In this document: positions 1-8,707 of the stretch, piece after piece
How positions within the stretch are numbered: the first letter of the stretch is position 1
How the letters are laid out: every line of letters starts with the position of its first letter
Assembly (NCBI RefSeq): GCF_010500955.1
Contig: NZ_QVMJ01000014.1
Span: 150,421 to 214,420, forward strand
Source of the DNA: Bacteroides sp. 519
GTDB taxonomy: Bacteria; Bacteroidota; Bacteroidia; Bacteroidales; Bacteroidaceae
Length of the DNA stretch: 64,000 bases
Reading direction: 5' to 3'
Program-made: the position numbers and the translations under genes
The notes under the pieces: generated by a model
Databases searched by the model: none
What the model was told of the DNA's origin: nothing
Seen by the model: only the letters and a program-made list of their open reading frames with translations

Positions 1-1105
1 CTACATTGAGCCTCATAAAGCCGGTGCCTTCTTTTCCAAACATTGTTCCATCGTTTAAAGCCAAACGGGCATCATCAACAAAGAATTTCACAAGTTCTTC
101 TTGCGACAATCCCAATTCCCTGCAATCAAGGAATACAAGGTAAGAGGCTTGCGGACGAATCACTTTGATGGCCGGCACATTCTCTTTCAGGAAATTATCA
201 GTAAAGTCAATATTGCCCTGAATATATTCTATCAGCTGATCCAACCATTCGGTTCCGTTACTGTAGGCGGCTGCAACGCTGATAAATGAAAATACATTTC
301 CTCCGCCTAACTCTATCTTATTGAGGTGGTCTTCGAATTTCTCTTTCAATTCTTTATTCTCAATGATGCAATAAGAACTGTATAGCCCTGCCATATTAAA
401 AGCTTTGCTGGGCGACATAAATGTTATGCAGTTCATTCGGGCCTCTTCGGATATCGTTGCAAAAGGATGATGCTTGTAAGGAGGTAAAGTTAAATCGGCA
501 TGAATCTCGTCCGAAACAACAAAAACATTGTTTTCGTGGCAGATGGCAGCCAGTTCGCTGAGTTCCTCTTTTGTCCACACACGTCCGCCGGGGTTATGGG
601 GATTACAGAGGATGAACATTTTGCATCCTTGTATATCTTTTCTGAACCGGTCCATATCGATATGATACTGCCCATCTTGCAGCACCAGCGGACTGTATAC
701 CACCTCGCGGTTATTGTGTTCGGTTACCAAAAAGAAAGGATGATATACAGGTGGCTGCACCATTACCTTATCGCCAGGTTTGGTAAAACACTGAACAGCC
801 AGTGCCAATCCGGTAACAATGCCGGGAGAGAATAGCAGTGTGTCGCTGTTAATCTTCCAGCTGTAACGGTTGTTCAGCCATTGAATGATAGAAGTGTACC
901 AGCTTTCTGCTTTTACGGTATACCCCAGTATTTCATGTTCCAGCCGTTTCTTTATGGCTTCAACAACAAACGGAGCTGTACGGAAATCCATATCGGCTAC
1001 CCACAAGGGAGTTAAATCTGTCCGCCCCCAGATTGTTTGCAAAGCGTCTACTTTAACAGCATCGGTGTGGGTGCGATCTATTATTTCATCAAAATTGTAT
1101 TTCAT
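1..1105 (-). CDS. PatB/MalY-type PLP aminotransferase, 3' end off window
   Basis: The minus-strand reading frame opens at an ATG at 1105 (MKYNFDEIIDRT) and runs past position 1 without a stop, so the C-terminus is missing. It has the fold-type I aminotransferase pattern of the PatB/MalY cystathionine beta-lyase family: the early LWVADMDF segment, an HNPGGRVW segment, SDEIHADL before the lysine, and the PLP lysine in SPSKAFNMAG. Family members cleave C-S bonds of cystathionine or cysteine in the cytoplasm; the exact substrate cannot be read here. It lies 21 bp downstream of the PurF-like gene on the same strand and could share its transcript. Confidence 0.85.
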   Translation of the reverse strand, partial: MKYNFDEIIDRTHTDAVKVDALQTIWGRTDLTPLWVADMDFRTAPFVVEAIKKRLEHEILGYTVKAESWYTSIIQWLNNRYSWKINSDTLLFSPGIVTGLALAVQCFTKPGDKVMVQPPVYHPFFLVTEHNNREVVYSPLVLQDGQYHIDMDRFRKDIQGCKMFILCNPHNPGGRVWTKEELSELAAICHENNVFVVSDEIHADLTLPPYKHHPFATISEEARMNCITFMSPSKAFNMAGLYSSYCIIENKELKEKFEDHLNKIELGGGNVFSFISVAAAYSNGTEWLDQLIEYIQGNIDFTDNFLKENVPAIKVIRPQASYLVFLDCRELGLSQEELVKFFVDDARLALNDGTMFGKEGTGFMRLNV

Positions 1106-1126
1106 GGGGTTGGGGTTTAAAGATTA

Positions 1127-2533
1127 CTAAAATCGGCTCGACCCATCAAAGCAATGTGTACATACTTTGCATTTAGGTAGTCCAATAGCCTGAATCATAG
1201 TCTCCATCGAATTGAATTTTAAACTAGTTAGTTTAAACTTTTCTGCAATCTCGTTTACCATTCTTTTATATTCGGGAGAGTCTGTTGTGGCATATTTATC
1301 CAGGTTTTTATTTTCATCGCCCTCAAACTTCTTGATTATTTGGCGAGTGATAAGCTCCATTGGGCTTCTTGAAGAAGTAAAGCCTATAAACGGACAACCA
1401 TAGATAAGCGGTGGACAGCCGATACGCATGTGCACCTCTTTGGCACCATACTCAAAAAGAACTTTTACGTTATCTTTCAGCTGAGTGCCTCGTACAATAG
1501 AATCGTCGCAGAAAATAATACGTTTACCTTGTAATATGGCCCGGTTGGGAATTAGTTTCATCCGGGCAACCAAATCACGTAGTTCTTGCTTAGCAGGAGT
1601 AAAGCTACGAGGCCATGTAGGAGTATATTTAGTAATAGCACGGCGGTAAGGTACTCCTTTTCCCTGTGCATAACCAAGTCCTTGTCCGATGCCCGAATCC
1701 GGGATTCCGCAAACAAAATCCACATCCGAATCATCACCCTGGCTCATAATGCGTCCGCTTTCGTACCTGAATTCTTCTACATTTCTACCTTCGTAAGATG
1801 AGTTTGGAAATCCATAATACACCCAAAGGAAAGAGCAAACCTGCATTTCTTCGTTAGGTTTCCGTAATTGCTCTACCCTGTCGGCATATACCCTAACAAT
1901 TTCTCCCGGGCCTAAATCGGAAACGTGATCAAAATCAAGATTGGGTAAACTGTTCGATTCGCTGGTTATGGCATACGCATTTTCTTTCTTACCCAATATA
2001 ACCGGCGTCCGGCCCAACTTGTCGCGGGCAGCAATAATTCCATCTTCAGTAAGCAGAAGCATGGAACACGATCCTTTTATTTTGTTGTATACATTTTCTA
2101 TACCTTCAACAAACGTTTTACCTTGTATAATAAGAAGTGCAACAAGTTCGGTTTGATTGGTATTGCCGGAACTAAGTTCGGCGAAGTGCATGTTTTTATT
2201 GAGGAGTTCTTCTTCGAGTTCGGGTAGGTTGGTTATTTTGGCTACAGTAACAATAGCGAAACGGCCGAGGTGAGAGTTGATTATAATTGGTTGAGCATCT
2301 GTGTCGCTGATGATTCCGATGCCTGCTTCTCCGTTAAATTTACCGAGTCCTGCTTCAAACTTACTCCTGAAATATGAACTTTCCAGGTTATGAATGGCTC
2401 TGATAAATCCTTTTTCTTTACTGTAAGTGGCTAATCCGCCGCGTTTTGTACCTAAATGTGAATTGTAGTCTGTGCCATAAAATAAGTCAGTCACGCAACT
2501 GACCTTCGAGACTGTTCCAAAAAAACCTCCCAT
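1127..2533 (-). CDS. PurF-like amidophosphoribosyltransferase lacking the N-terminal Cys
   Basis: The protein is about 468 aa, counted from the ATG at 2533. An in-frame ATG at 2563 is possible, but the homologous start MGGFFG fits position 2533. It has an Ntn glutaminase-like N-half (HLGTKRGGLAT, SNSLPNLD) and a C-terminal phosphoribosyltransferase half with the PRPP loop IIFCDDSIVRGTQ near residue 340 and a C-terminal CKVCTHC cluster. Classical PurF makes phosphoribosylamine from PRPP and glutamine, using Cys as residue 1 after Met removal. Here that position is Gly (MGG instead of MCG), so glutamine hydrolysis by the usual route should fail. It may use ammonia or have a regulatory role. Confidence 0.85.
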   Translation of the reverse strand: MGGFFGTVSKVSCVTDLFYGTDYNSHLGTKRGGLATYSKEKGFIRAIHNLESSYFRSKFEAGLGKFNGEAGIGIISDTDAQPIIINSHLGRFAIVTVAKITNLPELEEELLNKNMHFAELSSGNTNQTELVALLIIQGKTFVEGIENVYNKIKGSCSMLLLTEDGIIAARDKLGRTPVILGKKENAYAITSESNSLPNLDFDHVSDLGPGEIVRVYADRVEQLRKPNEEMQVCSFLWVYYGFPNSSYEGRNVEEFRYESGRIMSQGDDSDVDFVCGIPDSGIGQGLGYAQGKGVPYRRAITKYTPTWPRSFTPAKQELRDLVARMKLIPNRAILQGKRIIFCDDSIVRGTQLKDNVKVLFEYGAKEVHMRIGCPPLIYGCPFIGFTSSRSPMELITRQIIKKFEGDENKNLDKYATTDSPEYKRMVNEIAEKFKLTSLKFNSMETMIQAIGLPKCKVCTHCFDGSSRF

Positions 2534-2653
2534 GTAATCTTCGTTTTTATTTAGAGGGAACAAAAGTACGAAAAGAATTTTGAAATTTACGATTAGATGA
2601 TTTACGATTTACGATTGAAATTAGTTCTTGTTTACCAGAATCATTTTTTTATT

Positions 2654-2661
2654 TACCTTTG
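2654..2661 (+). promoter_or_regulatory. Bacteroidota -7 promoter box for rpe
   Basis: TACCTTTG matches the TAnnTTTG consensus of the Bacteroidota primary sigma factor. It ends 22 bp before the rpe ATG. A clean TTG at the -33 spacing is not obvious. It argues for the start at 2684 rather than for codons upstream of the box. Confidence 0.6.
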
Positions 2662-2683
2662 TAGAAAGATAAATTGTGAATCT

Positions 2684-3334
2684 ATGAAACCAATAATAGC
2701 CCCTTCCATATTATCGGCAAACTTTGCCAATCTAGCCAAAGACATTGAAATGGTAAACCGGAGTGAAGCCGAATGGATTCATATTGATATTATGGACGGC
2801 GTTTTTGTTCCCAATATTTCTTTTGGATTTCCGGTATTGAAATATGTAGCCGAGCTAACTAACAAACCACTGGATGTACATTTAATGATAGTGCAACCGG
2901 AAAAGTTTATACCCGAAGTCAAAGCCCTTGGTGCACATACCATGAATGTACATTTTGAAGCCTGCACACACCTGCACAGGGTGATACAACAAATTCGTGA
3001 AGCAGGCATGCAACCGGCTGTAACTATTAATCCGGCAACTCCGGTATCTTTATTGGCCGATATCATTAAAGATGTATATATGGTATTGATAATGAGTGTG
3101 AATCCCGGATTCGGCGGACAAAAGTTTATCGAACACTCTATAACCAAAGTACAGCAACTCCGTAAATTGATTGAAGAAACCGGATCGAAAGCACTTATTG
3201 AAGTAGATGGCGGAGTTAATCTGGAAACAGGAGCACGACTGGTAGCAGCAGGTGCAGATGTACTTGTTGCCGGAAGTGCCGTTTTTGCCAATGAGAATCC
3301 GGAACAAATGATACATAATCTGAGAACTAGTTAG
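2684..3334 (+). CDS. rpe: ribulose-phosphate 3-epimerase
   Basis: This 216-aa cytoplasmic TIM-barrel enzyme interconverts ribulose-5-phosphate and xylulose-5-phosphate in the pentose phosphate pathway. The signature features are IIAPSILSANFANL at the N-terminus, HIDIMDGVFVPNISFG, DVHLMI, MSVNPGFGGQKFI and the C-terminal EVDGGVN with a phosphate-binding VAGSAVF. The length is normal for the family. I chose the ATG at 2684 because it gives the canonical N-terminus and follows a promoter box; the frame is open for 29 codons upstream, but those residues are not family-like. A short AG-rich repeat separates it from comEC on the same strand. Confidence 0.96.
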   Translation: MKPIIAPSILSANFANLAKDIEMVNRSEAEWIHIDIMDGVFVPNISFGFPVLKYVAELTNKPLDVHLMIVQPEKFIPEVKALGAHTMNVHFEACTHLHRVIQQIREAGMQPAVTINPATPVSLLADIIKDVYMVLIMSVNPGFGGQKFIEHSITKVQQLRKLIEETGSKALIEVDGGVNLETGARLVAAGADVLVAGSAVFANENPEQMIHNLRTS

Positions 3335-3360
3335 TAGCTAGTAGTTAGTAGCTAGTAGCT
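3328..3360 (+). repeat. short tandem repeat of TAGTAGC/TAGTAGT units
   Basis: The 26-bp gap between rpe and comEC is almost entirely repeats of a 7-8 bp unit of the form TAGTAGC or TAGTAGT. The same unit begins the inverted repeat at 14983-15079. It abuts the comEC start codon, so it forms the whole leader of that gene. Confidence 0.8.
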
Positions 3361-5469
3361 ATGCAGTATCGCAATACTAACCACTCACTTATTACTCGTT
3401 ATCCTTTTCTGCGTTTGTTATTGCCTCTGGCAGTTGGGATATGGTTGGCCGATTATCTGTTTTTTAAAGATATCCGAATTTCTTCAGAGGCTTTATGCAT
3501 TGGTTTATCAGCCTCTTTTATTGTTTTATTGATTACTCACTTTGTTCGGAATTACACTATCAGGTGGTTCTTTGGAGTAACATTACACATTTTTCTTTTT
3601 CTTCTGGGCGCTACCCTTACCACATCTAAACTATCTGATGGTTCTTATTCTTTTGCCGGAAAAGAAATGATTTACCGGGCTGTTGTTACAGGTAATCCTG
3701 AATATAAACCAAACAGCATTCTTTGTCCGTCTACTTTGAGCGAAGCATTCGATTCTATTCCGGGTTCTGTAACCCAGAAAGTGTTACTTTATTTTCCGCA
3801 GGATTCATTAGCCTCTACTCTAAAACAAGGAGACGAACTACTGTTTCATGCACAAATATCATTGCCCCGGAACAATGGCAATCCGGAAGAATTTGATTAT
3901 CCCCGGTACTTGATACGGAAAGGCATAAGTGGTACAGCTTATGTAAAGCCTGGCAAATGGAAGGTTGTATCGCACTCGGAAACCGAAACTTTACAGGAAG
4001 AAGCATTTAAATACCGCAATTATGTGCTGGATAGATACAAACAACTGGGATTTGCAGGAGACGAACTTGCTGTACTTTCTGCATTAACGGTTGGATATAA
4101 AGATGAATTGAGCGAAGAAATACGAGAGTCGTTCTCAATATCCGGAGCCAGCCATGTACTGGCGCTCTCAGGCCTGCACATTGGAATCCTCTTTGCACTG
4201 ATGTCCTTCATTTTTATAAAATGTTTTGGATCGGGCAGGAAAGCCTCCATACTTCGTGCAACAATTACAATCATACTTTTGTGGTGTTTTGCTTTAATTA
4301 CCGGATTCTCTCCTTCAGTGGTTCGTTCGGTGTGTATGTTTTCGTTGATAGCCATATCACAGGTGTTCTCGGGTAAACTGCTGACCATAAATTCGCTTGC
4401 AGTTTCGGCCTTTTGCATGTTGCTTTATAATCTGGTATGGCTGTTCGATGTTGGCTTTCAACTCTCGTATACCGCAGTGTTGGGCATCGTTTTAATTCAA
4501 CCCCGGATATTTGGGCTACTCAATGTAAAAAATAAAATCCTAAACTATCTCTGGGGACTAATAACAGTGTCGATAGCTGCGCAAATTGCCACAGCGCCAT
4601 TGGTATTGTATTACTTTTCACGGTTTTCTACTCACTTCCTGCTTACAAATCTGTGGGTAGTTCTTTTGGTTACCATAATTGTGTATGTTGCAATTGTAAT
4701 GCTTCTTGCCTCTCCGGTTTTATGGCTATCGCAATTTATTGCTGATATACTAAATACATTGATAGGAGTCTTAAATTATTCGGTTCGCTGGATCGAGAAA
4801 TTACCATACTCTTCAATAGACAATATCTGGGTGCACCATTGGGATGTTTTTGTTTTTTATCTGGCGCTTTTTATCGGTTTGATTTTAACAATCCGGTTCG
4901 CCCAAAAGTATGTGTTTGCTTTAATAGCCTGTTTACTTTTTCTGGTGTCTCATCAGCTTTGGTTTACTGCAACCGAGTTGCCTCATTCAAACATAGTATT
5001 CTATAATGTGCGCAACTGTCCGGTTGTACATTGTATCAATAACAATGGCACCTCGTGGTTGGTATGTGCCGACAGCGTATCGGATTTAAAACATTTATCT
5101 AAAACTCTTTCAAACTACTGGAATCGGCGAAAACTCGATACTCCACAACAAATACTGGCCGATAGATACGAAGCAGATATTTTACGGCAAGATAACTACC
5201 TGCATTTTAAAGGCAAACGCATTTATATACTGAATGATGACCGGTGGTACGGCAAACACAGCAAATGTTTATTGGAAATAGATTACCTGTATGTATGCAA
5301 AGGATTTACAAAAAGTCTGGAATCTATAGCAGGGCTAATGGATGCAAAATGTGTTGTCCTGGATTCTTCTTTACCCGCTTACCGGATTAATCAGTTAAAA
5401 AAAGAATGTACACAATTAGGTGTTGAATATGTTTTATTGAACGAAAAGGCTTTGATTATTGACTGTTAA
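3361..5469 (+). CDS. comEC: ComEC/Rec2-family DNA uptake channel
   Basis: This 702-aa polytopic inner-membrane protein belongs to the family that forms the transformation DNA channel. It has N-terminal membrane helices, an OB-like soluble segment (about residues 90-220), and the competence domain starting with LAVLSALTVGYKDELSEE and SHVLALSGLHIGI followed by about ten helices. The last 200 residues occupy the place of the metallo-beta-lactamase-like nuclease domain, but I see no HxHxDH metal motif there, so that domain is degenerate, as I recall for other Bacteroidales ComEC proteins. The start ATG directly follows a repeat tract. Confidence 0.9.
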   Translation: MQYRNTNHSLITRYPFLRLLLPLAVGIWLADYLFFKDIRISSEALCIGLSASFIVLLITHFVRNYTIRWFFGVTLHIFLFLLGATLTTSKLSDGSYSFAGKEMIYRAVVTGNPEYKPNSILCPSTLSEAFDSIPGSVTQKVLLYFPQDSLASTLKQGDELLFHAQISLPRNNGNPEEFDYPRYLIRKGISGTAYVKPGKWKVVSHSETETLQEEAFKYRNYVLDRYKQLGFAGDELAVLSALTVGYKDELSEEIRESFSISGASHVLALSGLHIGILFALMSFIFIKCFGSGRKASILRATITIILLWCFALITGFSPSVVRSVCMFSLIAISQVFSGKLLTINSLAVSAFCMLLYNLVWLFDVGFQLSYTAVLGIVLIQPRIFGLLNVKNKILNYLWGLITVSIAAQIATAPLVLYYFSRFSTHFLLTNLWVVLLVTIIVYVAIVMLLASPVLWLSQFIADILNTLIGVLNYSVRWIEKLPYSSIDNIWVHHWDVFVFYLALFIGLILTIRFAQKYVFALIACLLFLVSHQLWFTATELPHSNIVFYNVRNCPVVHCINNNGTSWLVCADSVSDLKHLSKTLSNYWNRRKLDTPQQILADRYEADILRQDNYLHFKGKRIYILNDDRWYGKHSKCLLEIDYLYVCKGFTKSLESIAGLMDAKCVVLDSSLPAYRINQLKKECTQLGVEYVLLNEKALIIDC

Positions 5470-5489
5470 ATGCTTTTTTGTTACTTTTG
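5459..5489 (+). promoter_or_regulatory. Bacteroidota promoter for the phosphoesterase gene
   Basis: TTG at 5459-5461 and TACTTTTG at 5482-5489 are 20 bp apart, matching the TTG-N19/20-TAnnTTTG pattern. The box lies 31 bp upstream of the ATG at 5521, so the downstream gene probably has its own transcript. Confidence 0.75.
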
Positions 5490-5520
5490 GCATTCACTAA
5501 CCTAATTAATCTCTATTGTC

Positions 5521-7371
5521 ATGAAAAGAACTTTTTTTGTTTTCCTATCCTTTTTGTGCTTTGTTTCTGTTATAGCACAAACAGTTCAACCTAAAGAAGA
5601 GAACTCCCTGCGCATTATGTCTTACAATATTCGTAATTGTATTGGCATTGACGGCAAAATGGATATTCAACGTGTTGCCGATGTTATAAACGAAGTTGCT
5701 CCCGATTTTGTAGCCATACAAGAAGTTGACAGCGCAGCAACCCGTACCAATGGAGTATATGTATTGGAAGAAGTTGCAAAGAAAGCATTGATGCACCCTT
5801 CCTTTGCTCCGGCTATTGATTTTCAGGGAGGCAAATACGGAGTAGGGCTCCTGTCGAAAGAAGTTCCATTGAACATCCGGCAGATTCCTTTGCCTGGAAA
5901 AGAAGCCCGTGTACTACTGGTAGCCGAGTTCGATAAATGTGTTGTTTGCTGCACACATTTTGCTTTAACAAAAGAAGAGAGAATGGAATCGGTTTCTATT
6001 ATCCTCGATGCACTTAAAGACATAACCAAACCGGTGTTTCTGGCAGGTGATATGAATTCTTTGTACGACTCGGAAGAACAAAAGCTATTACGCGAACATT
6101 TTGTGGTTTTGAATAATCCCAAGCAGAATACATTTCCATCGGATACACCAAGAGAGTGCATTGACTATATGTATGGTTTTAAAAATGCCGGAAATACGTA
6201 TTCGGTTTTAGGACGAAATGTTTTAAACAACCGGTTGGGATCGGATCATTTACCCCTATATGTTGATGTACGTCTGAAAGCAGAACAGGCCGATATTTTC
6301 CGTACAAAACCGTATCTGCAAAATCCAACAGATAATGGGATTACCGTTTCATGGTTTACCAATGTTCCTGTGCATGCATGGGTAGAGTATGGAACAGATG
6401 GCAAGCTGGACCAGCGAAAAGAATTGTATGTTGATGGGCAGATGATATGCAACAATAAACATCACAAAATACGACTCACCGGGCTTGAACCGGGTAAAAC
6501 ATACTATTACCGTGTATGCTCGCGCGAAATCACTTTATACCAGGCATATAAAAAAGAATTTGGAGAGACAGCCTACTCTGATACATACAGGTTTATTATG
6601 CCATCCGAATCTACTCAGGATTTTACAGCAATTATTCTGAATGATATCCATAAGAATAATAAACTGATGGCTATGGTTGAGCAGGTAATTCTTGGAATGG
6701 ACTATGATATGGTATTCTTTAACGGCGACTGTATTGACGACCCCAAGAATGAGCAAGATGCTGTTGGCTTCCTCTCGTATATGAACGAAAAGGTAAAAGC
6801 ACAAAATGTTCCGGTATTTTATATGCGTGGCAATCACGAGATAAGAAATGCCTACTCCATTGAACTGCGCAACCTGATTGATTATGTTGGTGATAAAACG
6901 TATGGAGCATTCAGTTGGGGCGATACCCGTTTTGTTATGTTGGATTGTGGCGAAGATAAACCCGATAGCACATGGGTATATTATGGACTGAATGATTTTG
7001 AAGGTCTACGGTTGAATCAGGCTCAGTTCCTTAAGCAGGAATTAAATAGTAAAGTTTTCAAGAAAGCTAATAAACGTGTACTTATTCATCATATACCTAT
7101 ATATGGAATGAGGGCAGAATCATACAACCCTTGTTTGAAGTTATGGGGCGATTTATTGCAGAAAGCTCCTTTCAATGTTAGTTTAAATGCTCATACCCAC
7201 CGTTACGCTTATCACGAAAAAGGGGCAGTAGATAACAATTTTCCTGTTGTAATTGGTGGAGGCAACAGGCCCGAAAGTGCAACAATTATGGTTTTACGCA
7301 AAAAAGGCAATGATATGACATTGACTGTATTAACACCTACAGGCGAGAGTAAACTGGAATTGAAGTTGTAA
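5521..7371 (+). CDS. secreted dual phosphoesterase: EEP nuclease-like + calcineurin-like
   Basis: This 616-aa protein has a signal peptide (MKRTFFVFLSFLCFVSVIAQ). Residues about 28-255 are an endonuclease/exonuclease/phosphatase domain with SYNIRN, AIQEVD near 68, LAGDMNS near 176 and GSDHLPL near 241. Residues about 258-360 look like the Fn3-type N-domain of purple acid phosphatases. Residues about 370-600 are a metallophosphoesterase with NDIHKN, FNGDCID, RGNHE, HHIPIYG and AHTHRY. Both catalytic sets look intact, so one exported polypeptide carries two independent phosphoesterase centres. Substrates could be extracellular nucleic acids, phospholipids or organophosphates. It has its own promoter. 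Confidence 0.88.
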   Translation: MKRTFFVFLSFLCFVSVIAQTVQPKEENSLRIMSYNIRNCIGIDGKMDIQRVADVINEVAPDFVAIQEVDSAATRTNGVYVLEEVAKKALMHPSFAPAIDFQGGKYGVGLLSKEVPLNIRQIPLPGKEARVLLVAEFDKCVVCCTHFALTKEERMESVSIILDALKDITKPVFLAGDMNSLYDSEEQKLLREHFVVLNNPKQNTFPSDTPRECIDYMYGFKNAGNTYSVLGRNVLNNRLGSDHLPLYVDVRLKAEQADIFRTKPYLQNPTDNGITVSWFTNVPVHAWVEYGTDGKLDQRKELYVDGQMICNNKHHKIRLTGLEPGKTYYYRVCSREITLYQAYKKEFGETAYSDTYRFIMPSESTQDFTAIILNDIHKNNKLMAMVEQVILGMDYDMVFFNGDCIDDPKNEQDAVGFLSYMNEKVKAQNVPVFYMRGNHEIRNAYSIELRNLIDYVGDKTYGAFSWGDTRFVMLDCGEDKPDSTWVYYGLNDFEGLRLNQAQFLKQELNSKVFKKANKRVLIHHIPIYGMRAESYNPCLKLWGDLLQKAPFNVSLNAHTHRYAYHEKGAVDNNFPVVIGGGNRPESATIMVLRKKGNDMTLTVLTPTGESKLELKL

Positions 7372-7391
7372 ACATTACATCAATGTTTACA
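7369..7391 (+). terminator. hairpin at the end of the phosphoesterase gene
   Basis: GTAAACATT and AATGTTTAC form a perfect 9-bp stem around a 5-nt loop and overlap the stop codon at 7369-7371. There is no strong T-run after it, so it is a weak terminator or an RNA-stability hairpin. Confidence 0.5.
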
Positions 7392-7405
7392 GATGTTAAT
7401 ATATA

Positions 7406-7436
7406 TTGCATATATCATTGTTTTTTCGTATCTTTG
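7406..7436 (+). promoter_or_regulatory. Bacteroidota promoter driving a short noncoding transcript
   Basis: TTG at 7406-7408 and TATCTTTG at 7429-7436 are separated by 20 bp, an excellent match to the phylum consensus. No convincing gene starts downstream; the next real start codon is at 7865 and has its own box. It most likely serves the small RNA candidate that follows. Confidence 0.65.
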
Positions 7437-7442
7437 GCATTG

Positions 7443-7513
7443 CATAAGAGTAGCATATAATAATACGGGGATGTTAGTAATTCAAAAGACTATCGTTCCC
7501 GTATTTTATTTTG
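7443..7513 (+). ncRNA. candidate ~70-nt small RNA ending in a terminator hairpin
   Basis: The start is inferred about 7 nt after the promoter box at 7429-7436. A stem AATACGGG (7462-7469) / CCCGTATT (7498-7505), extended by weaker pairs, is followed by a T-rich tail (TTATTTTG). Promoter, stem and U-tail together make a compact sRNA unit. No Rfam family is recognised. Confidence 0.45.
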
Positions 7514-7515
7514 TA

Positions 7516-7612
7516 AAACTACAGAGTTTTCTGTGGCGAACTACAGACTTTTCCACAGAAAGCTACAGACTTTTCTACAGAGAACTACAGTGTTTTCCGA
7601 AGAGAACTACAA
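7516..7612 (+). repeat. 22-bp direct repeat array, four full copies
   Basis: Four tandem 22-bp units start at 7516, 7538, 7560 and 7582, each built as rAACTACAGACTTTTCCACAG with a few substitutions; a partial fifth starts at 7604. A 94-codon open frame at 7393-7677 runs through the repeat but has no coding character. From 7613 to 7820 I see no gene. Confidence 0.85.
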
Positions 7613-7823
7613 AGAAACATATTGATAGATCTGAAAAAACATTTGCAGTGAATAGTTACAGGAAAGCCTCAGGTTAATAATATATAAAAGCTAAAAGTGC
7701 TCCTTATGCTGAACACCAAGGCTTTGTATTTGTTGTAAAGTATAAGCGATAGTTCTCTGTTCCAAAAATATGCCGCAGGGAAATTTGTTCAACGAAGATT
7801 GGGCAAAATCGGTTAGTTGGTGT

Positions 7824-7831
7824 TATATTTG
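7824..7831 (+). promoter_or_regulatory. -7 promoter box for the META lipoprotein gene
   Basis: TATATTTG fits TAnnTTTG and lies 33 bp before the ATG at 7865. A TTG at 7799-7801 is 22 bp upstream, slightly longer than ideal spacing. Confidence 0.6.
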
Positions 7832-7864
7832 TGATAAGATTAGTCATATTTAAACTTTAAAGCA

Positions 7865-8653
7865 ATGAAAAAGATATCTATTTTTATAGTAAGCCTGTCG
7901 ATGGTGCTTGCCTTAACTTCATGTCGTACCAGTAAAGAAATGGCCACTATATCAAATATAGATGGTGAGTGGAATATTATTGAGATTAACGGTTCGGCCG
8001 TAGTTCCTCCTGTTGGCCATGAATATCCGTTTATCGGTTTCGAAGCTGTAACTGGTAAAGTGTATGGAAACAGCGGTTGCAACCGGATGATGGGTACATT
8101 CGACACATCGGCTAAGGCAGGTGTACTCGATTTGAGCCATATTGCTTCTACCCGTATGTTTTGCCCCGATATGACTTTGGAACAGAATGTACTTAATGTG
8201 CTTAAAAACGTAAAAGGATACCGGATGCTGGACAATAACCGGGTAGCATTAACCAACTCATATAACCGGCCGGTTGTAGTTCTTGCCAATAAAGAGAATC
8301 TGTCTGTACTTTCTTCACTAGAGGGTGAATGGAAAATAACGCAGGTAAATGGTGAAACTATTCCTGCTAATTTGGATAAGAAACCTTATATCAGTTTTGA
8401 TACCAGCAAAAAGAGTATTCATGGTAATGCCGGTTGCAATATGATTAATGGTGGATTTACAACTTCAAATAACAGCGAAACTTCTATTGCTTTTCCTGCT
8501 GTGGCAGCAACCATGATGGCCTGTCCGGATATGACAATAGAACGTAAAATTATGAATGCATTGAATATTGTAAAATCATTTTCCATACTAACCGATAAAA
8601 GTGCCGGATTGTATGGCGAAGATGGTACAATGCTGTTATTGCTGATGCGATGA
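7865..8653 (+). CDS. lipoprotein with two META (HslJ-like) domains
   Basis: This 262-aa lipoprotein has a signal ending in LALTSC, with the lipobox Cys near residue 20. Two tandem META domains follow: GEWNIIEING...YGNSGCNRMMGTF...CPDMTLEQ and GEWKITQVNG...HGNAGCNMINGGF...CPDMTIER. The GNxGCN and ACPDM-type segments are the family hallmarks. META proteins such as HslJ are linked to stress and drug tolerance in the envelope, but the biochemical role is not known. The two repeats look like an internal duplication. It is monocistronic, with a promoter box upstream. Confidence 0.9.
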   Translation: MKKISIFIVSLSMVLALTSCRTSKEMATISNIDGEWNIIEINGSAVVPPVGHEYPFIGFEAVTGKVYGNSGCNRMMGTFDTSAKAGVLDLSHIASTRMFCPDMTLEQNVLNVLKNVKGYRMLDNNRVALTNSYNRPVVVLANKENLSVLSSLEGEWKITQVNGETIPANLDKKPYISFDTSKKSIHGNAGCNMINGGFTTSNNSETSIAFPAVAATMMACPDMTIERKIMNALNIVKSFSILTDKSAGLYGEDGTMLLLLMR

Positions 8654-8685
8654 TTTGATAATACAATAACTTTCGTGTACATTTG
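8654..8685 (+). promoter_or_regulatory. Bacteroidota promoter for the Rpn-type gene
   Basis: TTTG at 8654-8657 and TACATTTG at 8678-8685 are exactly 20 bp apart. The promoter starts right at the stop codon of the META gene and ends 22 bp before the ATG at 8708. Confidence 0.75.
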
Positions 8686-8707
8686 TGATATCTAAATACA
8701 ATGTGTT

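Noticed and set aside
4020..4418. Minus-strand frames opposite comEC
   Set aside because: They are shadows of the long ComEC frame, which has clear domain motifs throughout.
7393..7677. 94-codon open frame after the phosphoesterase gene
   Set aside because: It runs through the sRNA candidate's stem and the 22-bp repeat array, has no family-like composition and starts upstream of the only nearby promoter.
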